Below, piece by piece: positions 51,201 through 60,200 of a DNA stretch of 64,000 bases. Source of the DNA: Dendrolimus kikuchii (lineage: Eukaryota > Arthropoda > Insecta > Lepidoptera > Lasiocampidae). The translations under genes and the position numbers were made by a program. The stretch covers positions 1,957,001-2,021,000 of the forward strand of contig CM034411.1 of assembly GCA_019925095.2 (NCBI GenBank), read 5' to 3'. A model generated the notes under the pieces. That model had not been told where the DNA came from. It worked only from the letters and a program-made list of their open reading frames with translations, and searched no databases. Positions within the stretch are counted from its first letter, which is position 1, and each line of letters begins with the position of its first letter.

Positions 51201-54200
51201 GACTAAGTGGTGCATGCGTTCCGGCCAGGATCGAACCCGCGCCCTCTGAGTTTGGGACGCTTGCACTAGCCATTACGCTACCACGACTCTCAGTATAAAC
51301 TCTCCCAGTAATAAATTGGGAGGATATTTATAACAATTATTTTTCCATTCACTATCACAATTCACTAATACTTTTCTGGATAGTCCTCTTGGTTGAGAAT
51401 GGATTATTGTTTTTTCCCTAACAAGTCATAAAGAGGCAACCGAAGTCATTGTCAATACACAACTTTTATACAAGAAACAACGTGATCGATATCGATAAAC
51501 TTGGTCGATGCGTACTCGTGCAGCACTAAAACTAAGTTTAACCAAGATGGCGCGGGCGCTGTGCGGGGCGTTCCGCCCTCCACGACTCGCCTCATACCCC
51601 GATTGCCACGTCGACTTGTCGCTAACTAATGTACCTAATATTATGACAATTTAAAAATAGGACATTATCCGTGCAGGAACGGAGAAAGAATACAATTTCC
51701 TGCGTTGGGGCGGCCTGTCGTAAGAGGCGACAAAACAACCCACAGCCAGGTGGTAGGGCATTTGCCCGACTAGATGGCTACCACCCTTGGTCTAAAGTAT
51801 GTCGCCACAACAACCATGAGTTGTGTTCTGGCATTTGTGATCAGGTTCCAGTCTCCCTTAAGAGAGCAACAGCGCATTTGTAGCACTTTTGGTGTTGCAA
51901 ATGTCTATAGGCGATGGTAACCGCTTTCCATCAAGTGGGCCGTCTGTCTGTCTGCTGAGCACCTATAATAAAAAAAGGACATAGATTTATTAAAGAAAAA
52001 AAAACCGATTTGTATACTGTACAAGATGTTGGCGCTTACTTTATTTTTATTTTATTTTATTACGTTACTTGAGTGGTGTCTTAGGATTTTACGAAATGAA
52101 ATAGTGCGTCTGCGCATATGTATCGCGGATGGATGCTGATGGTTAATTAACTGGGGTAAGGCGATGCTTCGTTTCTTAAACGTAAGTATAACGGCCCACC
52201 TGATGGAAAGCGGTTAGCGTCACCTATGGACATTCGTAACACATGTACTCGTAGGTCCTACCGATGTGCTGCCGCTCTCTAAAAGGCGCCTGGAACCTAG
52301 TCACTAATACCGGAACCCAACTCAAAGATTATATGATGGCATACTCCAGATCAAGGGTGGTAGCCATCCAGTCGGGCAAATACCCTACTACATGGCTGTG
52401 GGTTGTTTTGTCGCCTCTATTTTTCAGGTCATGATTGGCACGTATCATCTACATATAAATACATACTATAGAAACTCAATATTATCCGCAAGAGTTAACT
52501 TGAGACCTGAGCGGAATGCGCGCTTCCCTCCCGACCCCCGCCTTCTTACCGCTCTCGCCGTCGACGCGTCAGTACCTCGCGCTTACGTCTTCCAAGCGAA
52601 GTCTCAAGTTAACTCTTGCGGGTTGTACATTATGTATAAATTGAACTTACTGAGCATTTTGTGGATTGTGTGCTTCATAATTATGATGTCTTAATATTAA
52701 TCTGTTGGGAAATACTATATTACACTCCTCACACGTCACGTTGAGATCGTGGGACAACAGATGCCTTGTTAGGCTCGCTCTACACTGGTAATTGCGGCTG
52801 CATATCTTACAGGTCAAAGGTACTTTCTTTCTATTGTTTTTGTGTATTCTGTGAACGTACAGAGAATTATTATAATATAGATTCTCAAATATATCTGAGA
52901 TCAAAGAGATTGTCGTAATTTTTTTTTTTTTTATTTATTTATCAGAAAAGCAAACAGATACAATATATATTTTATGATAATCTGTATGTTAATAATATGG
53001 TATCCAACAGCACTTTTCACATTTTATTTTAGGACATATAACTTTTTTTTTTACCGCTAACCACGCAACTTACATGTAGTAACAAAAATAATGATAAAAT
53101 ATAATACAGTATTTGTAGCATTAGGGTGGAGACGACGTGGTTAAAAGTTTGTTTAATATATTATGTTTGAATTTACCAATAGCCTTAGAAAATATGTCAA
53201 TTTCATTAAAATACGACGAAATAAAATTCGACGAAGAGTTGCGCGTAATCCAGCATTAGTACGACAATTACCCAACGCAAATAAGTGACATTTGCGCACC
53301 TCCCGTATTGTTACAGTCCTAGGTAGGTAGGTAGGTAGGTAGGTAGGTAGGTAGGTAGGTAGGTAGGTAGGTAGGTAGGTAGGTAGGTAGGTAGGTAGGT
53401 AGGTAGGTAGGTAGGCATAGCATATGTTTTTTACAAGGTTTGTGCAATTGAAGTAGTTATTTACTATCTTATAAAAAGTCATAACTTCCAAATACCGTCG
53501 CCTAGATTCGCATTTTATAGTTATCCAATAGTAAAGTGTATGTCAGATATCATTTGTTACACCTGTAATGCATAGCACGTGGGAATTTTTACAAAATAAC
53601 TCTTCGCCCACTTTGGGATTTTATATTCATAACTTTTGAACCCTGCAAGATACCTTGGGCATATTCTTTCTTCTTATAGAAAGGATAACCACGATATAGA
53701 AATACAAAGAAGATGCATCTCAGTGTATGGCAACATGTTGGCCAGAAGATTTTTTAAAGCTAGCAATGAGACTAAAATATATCTGTTCAGGTCGTTTTGT
53801 CAGACGCTCTACAGCTGTCAGCTCTGAACGGAATACACAGGGCGTTCTCTGGATGGCATACGTGTTCAAAGTAATAACATATTTCGACACCTTGGGTTTT
53901 AAAAGATACTGTAGTGCCTCGAGTATGTTTCTTGAGGGTAGATTGCGGAGAAGTCGTATTGCAAATTTCTTGACCAGGGTTGAAGGGTGCAGAAAAAAAA
54001 AAAGTATAATTGCGGCCATTGCTAGCAGACTACATCAAACAAAAATGTATTGAGACTGGTTGCAGATTGCTGCATAGATAAAATAATTAAGTTAATTTAA
54101 AATATATGTGCAAGAAATGCTTTAGTGAGGGAGTGACCGACTGACTGACTAAGTTATTTTTTTTTAAATATTTTAATTTAATTTAATTTAATAACAAATC

Positions 54201-57200
54201 TGTAAAATGTGTTGTAATTATGGATCTGTGTTTGAAAAAAATAAATTATTATTATTATTATTTAGATTTTAATGAGGCTTTTAAGATGCTGATTTAATTT
54301 ATGATAATATATCTCTTCTTTATATATAAAAATAGCTGTACCCGGCAGACGTTGTCTTGCCCTTAAAAAATAAAATCTAGAAACCGATTGCAGCGCCATC
54401 GACCGGGACTATTAATCTAAACCATTCTCGGATCTACTTGAAAAAACACAAAAAATTCCATCAAAATCGGTCCCACCGTTAGATAGGTGCACCCACCTAC
54501 CGGGTCCAATCGTAAATCTAAACCATCCCGGGACCCACTTGAACACACAAAAATAATTCACCTAAATCAGACAAATGAAAATGGGTTTAATTGCAGTCAC
54601 CATTGCCGAAATCGGCCGGGAGAGATCATGAATGAATGGCAAATGAATGGCTAGCCTGATGTTTTTTGATGATATTTTTTTTATATTGATGAATAACAAA
54701 CATATTTTAATACTTATTATCCTATTCCGGACAAATACAATACCACAAACACAAAAGTCATAAAAATTGATCCAGCCGTTTTTACACGACTTTGTATTAT
54801 ATAGACTAGCGGCCCCGGCAGACTTTATCCTGCTTTGAAAAAACAAAAATTTAGGACCCGATCCCAGCGCCAACTACCGGTTTTAATTGCGAATCTAAAC
54901 CATCCGGGAACCCACTCAAACACACAAAAACAAAATCGCTCCCGGTGATAAGGAGAATTGTAGAACCCGATCTCAGCGCTACCTACCGATTCCAACGGGA
55001 TAAAAAGTATCCTATGTCGGTCTCCTGCTTCTAAGCTACCTCCCCACCAATTTTCAGCCAAATCGTACCGCCGTTTTTGAGTTATAAATAGTGTAACTAA
55101 CACGACTTTCTTTTATATGTATAGATTATCCTGGGGCCCAATTCTGCTTTATTAATATCTCGTCAAAATCGCCGAACACTATCATCTCAATCGTACGTTT
55201 GCCCGAAATCGATATTCTGTTAAATCCAACGGTTTGCCCGTGGCATGCCACTCTATTAATATTTATAACCGTAAACTCGCGAAACAAACGTTCAAAATAT
55301 TGGTAGCTTTTCAATATTAATTTCGGCTAACGTCATTTCCGCTGACGGTAATACCAACTTTTTCTACTATTACTCCGCGTAGAATACGATTTTTTGACAC
55401 TGTTGCAACGGAATCGTACTTTGAATATCTTCGCAACTCCAAGATATTGAAGAAATAGAATAATAAATAGAAAAATCACACCTAATGACGTTTAAAATAC
55501 AGTTTGCAAAATATTATATTACCTCTTATGTAAGGCCAGTTGTATTTTATTTTTGAACTCCTTTTGACAAACATCGCAAGCAATCTTCTTTTTATTAGGA
55601 CAGGTCTCTTCGTGGACCTTTAGGAATGAAACTCTTCTGTGGAAAACAAATTAATTATATGAAATTACCTGTTACCTACGCTCACGTATGGAAGCGAGAG
55701 TTGGGTATGGAAGAAAGAGCATGAAAGTAGAGTAAACGCGGTCGAGATGCGAGCACTGCGCAAAATCTGCGGAGTGACGCTCGCGGACCGCGTTCGTAAT
55801 ACCGAAGTAAGAGAGAGAGTTGGTCTGAAAGAGAGTATCATGATGAAAGAATGACTAAACAGATATACAATGCAAAAGTGGATGGATGCAGAAGTCGTGG
55901 AAGGCCGCGACACACCTTCCATGATCAAATTGATGGTGTACTAGCAGAAGGTGACGTCAGGAGCCTTAAGAACAGACGAGCGTGCATGACAAGAGTTATG
56001 AATGTCAAAGAAGCAAGTGAAATGTGTAAGAATAAGCCCGAATGGCGCTCTGTTGTTCGTGCCTACCCCGCAAAGGAACTGGCGTGAAGTTATGTATGTA
56101 TGTATGTATATGAAATTACTTCAAATCTTTCTTATACTTGATTAGTAATATACCAATAATCCCCCCAAACCATACTTCCATATAATAACAGCCCGTAAAC
56201 GACCCACTTCTGGGCTCGAGTCTCCCACTATAGGGGAACGGACAGCATACCCACCATGCTTGTCCAAGGCTGCTTGGCAGGTTTGACGCGTCGGTTAACT
56301 CGATGTGCAGGTTCCATCGCGATGGTTTTCTTCACCGTTGTTAGCGCATTGTAACAATATGCATTTTAGGTCAGAAAAACTGCCTAAGTGGTGCATGCGT
56401 TCCGGCCAGGATTCGATCCCGCGCCCTTTGAGCCTGGGACGAGTGCGCTAGTCATTACGCTATCAGGACTTACCATACTTCCATAGTATCTATATATTAA
56501 TACGCGAAGCAAAAACTTTGTACCCCTTTTTATGAAAATTGCGCGGACGGTGGAGTATGAAATTTCGCACACTTATACTTTATATAGAGGTGCGCAGAAT
56601 GCTAATATTTAAAAAAAAAATATGTCAAAAAAATACATTAAATCAATAAAAAAAACTTTACACACACTACCATGTATTTGACACACACACGCTCTTTGTC
56701 TATTGTTAAAGTCAAGTTAACAGTGTAGCCTTGGCGAAATGTGTGATTATAGAAATATAGTCTTTGACAACAGAATCTTAATAATATTGTTTTTTTTTTA
56801 TTGCAGGAGATCAGCAGACAGGCAAACGGCCCACTTGATGGAAAGCGGTTACCATCGTCTATGGACATTTGCAACAGCAAAGGTGCTACAAATGCGCTGC
56901 TGCTCTCTTAAGGGAGACTGGAACCTGGTCACAAATGCCGGAACACAACTCAAGGTTGTTATGGCGACATACTTTAGACCAGGGGTGGTAGCCACCCAGT
57001 CGGGCAAATGCCCTATACCACCTGGCGATATTCAAACTTATAATTTGAATTAATAATTATGGTCGAACTTCGACCACGGGCGACCATTAGTAATTATTAT
57101 TATATGACGAAATTTATGGATAGACCCCTAGAGAGGATAATAAAAGGAATGGAGTAGGGGGAAGCTGGCCATTGGGACTCTCACTTATCGTACGAAACGC

Positions 57201-60200
57201 GAATAGCTCAAGGCTAATCTTTTCATGTAGATATTCTGTGAGCGCGTAGTATATATAAAACCGATGGAGCTGGCCCTAAATGCTGCAATCAAGATAATGA
57301 TTCCAACATACTCTACCATGTCAAAAATGATATTGTAGCAAACTGATATCCTTTACAGATGTTTTATTACCCCATTGAATAAGTTATCTATTGTTTTTTT
57401 GTTAATCCCTTTGTATGAGTCCGGGTAAGACGTCATAAACCCTTTTTGTCTACGATTCAAATGATATTGCACATTCTTAGAAGTCATTAAGCTTACGCAT
57501 CTAAGAAATACTGGGCATGATGCTGGGTGAGCCATGTCAGTTTTACAAATATATAAGGTCGGCTCGATCAAGACAGGGTCAGTTGGGTTTCAACTACGAT
57601 CGAGGCTTTATCCAGAGTACTTTCGGAGCGAGTATCTTATAACGTGTAATGCACTAGTATTTATCTTATTGATTAATTGTTGTACAGTGAATTAATTTGA
57701 ACTTTGATAACATGGAAATAGTTTTATAATATAAAACTGTATAATATGGACAGACTCAACTTTCGCGATTTAAGTCATTAAGATTTTCTGCTTTACGATT
57801 TGGACTTGTCGTATCTATCTGTAAGAACAGTGAATTGTATATAAATCGTGTACTTTTATAAACTTTGTGATAATTCCAACAGCGTTTTAATTCACATCCC
57901 ACAAATTCGTAACAATATAATGTAGATACGATTTTTTTATCCTGGAAAGTGTTATAGTTTGTTTATTGTGATAGACGGAATTTGGCTGCTACTTAAGAAT
58001 CTAATACACAAATGTTAAGTTGTGGGTGGGCGTAGTGAATAGGGGGGAGGTATACTTACCCCTACGACAACCCCTAAGGTCCGGAGGTTTTAAATTTTTT
58101 TTAGTTTATAAACATAACCTCACTTATTTTTGTTGTAAAATTGTGCCACTTTTGATAATAACAAACCGTGATTTGAGTTTATGAATGTACTCACGAATTG
58201 TTTATGAATGTACTCATGAATTACGTATAACCACTAGAACTTTTTGTAACACTAAAACTGTTTTTTAATGTAAAAATAAAGTTTCAAATTTAATTGACGC
58301 ATAAATACAAATTCATGCTAGACATATATAATCGATTGATTAAAAAGTGACAGCTTTTAGTGTCACTTTTGTTTTTAATGGCTTGGCTAACAAGGTGTGA
58401 TTATAAAAATAAATTAATTGATATGTCATTATCGTTATTATTATACTTATCGATTTGTAATTAAGAAATTCGAAATCTTGTAGCTCAAGATTTAGAATTA
58501 ATGAATATATTATTTTATATAATTTTCGGGAATCGATATATTTCTATAAAAAAAATTATAAATATTTTTGTTTGCCGCCTTTATTGCCGCCATTTTATTC
58601 CTTTTCTCTAGTAGTTGAGTGAATGTGCTTTCTTCTGTTAATTTTTGATTTTACGACGACTTGTGCTGTGTTTTATAATAATTTCGATTTACTATTTATT
58701 TTATACACAAACAGTCGGTTATGTTAGGAGATATTCAGACCAAAGCGCACGAGCCGAGCGAGCGAAGCGAGCGTGCCGCGGTAGCGGCCGGCGAGTGCCA
58801 GAACCGACTGTAACCATTTACTATTTTTTTTTGTACACACACAGATAGTTAGGACGCCTTGAAAGTCTCATATGAAACATTTTGTTTTATTTATCAATTT
58901 AGTGGACGACTAGCAAGTTGGCTTTTAATATGACAATGAATCAGTATATTAATGATATCAATTTTATTATTAAATACACTGTTGAATTTTTTTAAAATAT
59001 TGGTTAAATATAAATTAATGCGATTACGTAAAAAAAAATATCGTCTTTATTGGTCGCCATTTTGAATGGTTACTCTTGTAGTGTATATAAATGTGCTCTA
59101 TTGTGTTTTTTCTTCATTTTTATCCAATTAAGTTGGTTTTTGGGTTATTTTGGCTCTTTTTATGTTCATTACTGGTTTTTTTGAACTTGAAAGGATTTTT
59201 CAATTTCAGACCTATAATAGAAGTGCAACATTAGCGAAAAAATCAGTGAAAATAAGTGAGGTTATGTTTATTAAAAAAAAAATATTTCAAGATCTCCGGA
59301 CCTTAGGGGTTGTAGTAAAGGTAAGTATGCCTCCCCCACTCCCCACTTCACCACCCCACTACTTAAAATTCCTGTATAAAGAAGCTATAGATTTACCCGG
59401 AATTTTTCCGGGGGTGAAAAACACCGAGACAAAAATTTATGATGAAACGGAAATATAGTAATTACATACACATACATGTATGCACACACGCAAACTCCCA
59501 CGCACGCAAGCACGCAAGCACGCACACACGCACACACACATTCACACTTTTTCTTATAACTAGTATGTAGTTTGTTTTTCGCCATGGAGTGGAGCACTGG
59601 TGATCTGTAATACAGATCTGCACAGATCTACAATGGGCATCAGTCTCATACAACAGGTCCTATATCACTTGTAAATTGTTCTGTAAGAAAATAAAATAAA
59701 GTTTTCTTTTCTATCCCGGAAAAATGTATGGTTACCGTGGATAATATTAATGCGAGCGAAGCCACAGGCACAGCAAGTCGTTCGAATAGTTTAGATATAA
59801 CTGTAGAGGTATACTAAAAAAATTCACTGTATTTTTTTTGTTACTTATTAAGGTAAGATTGTCTTGAATCTGTCCGCTCTTATTCGTTTTAAACTCACCT
59901 AAAACCTTTTGAACAGTAGCAACACCCAAACATGGCGTCGGGTTTATGCAGCTGGATGATGTGGCAGCCCGCAGTCTCCTTTTGCTTGAACTGAGTGCGG
60001 CAGAAGGAGCATGCGTAGCGAGTATAGTGGGACTGCTTGTGCTCATCCAGGGCTTCAGATGTCTGATAGTGAGTGTTGCATAGCTCACATAAATAACTGC
60101 CTAAATGCTGGAAAATTTTCAAGACTCATCATCCCCACTCTTTTAGAGCATCGGCAGGAACGGAGAAAGAATACAATTTCCTGCGGCCTGGTGGCCTGTC

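Noticed and set aside
52849..52904. Upstream acceptor for zinc-finger exon 52651-52848
   Set aside because: Joining at the AG before 52894 gives a stop codon with the phase of the preceding exon; the inner acceptor gives a perfect finger.
53321..53414. TAGG array as telomeric sequence
   Set aside because: Insect telomeres are TTAGG; this is a four-base unit inside a gene.
53153..53491. ORF with repeating YLPT
   Set aside because: Translation of the TAGG microsatellite.
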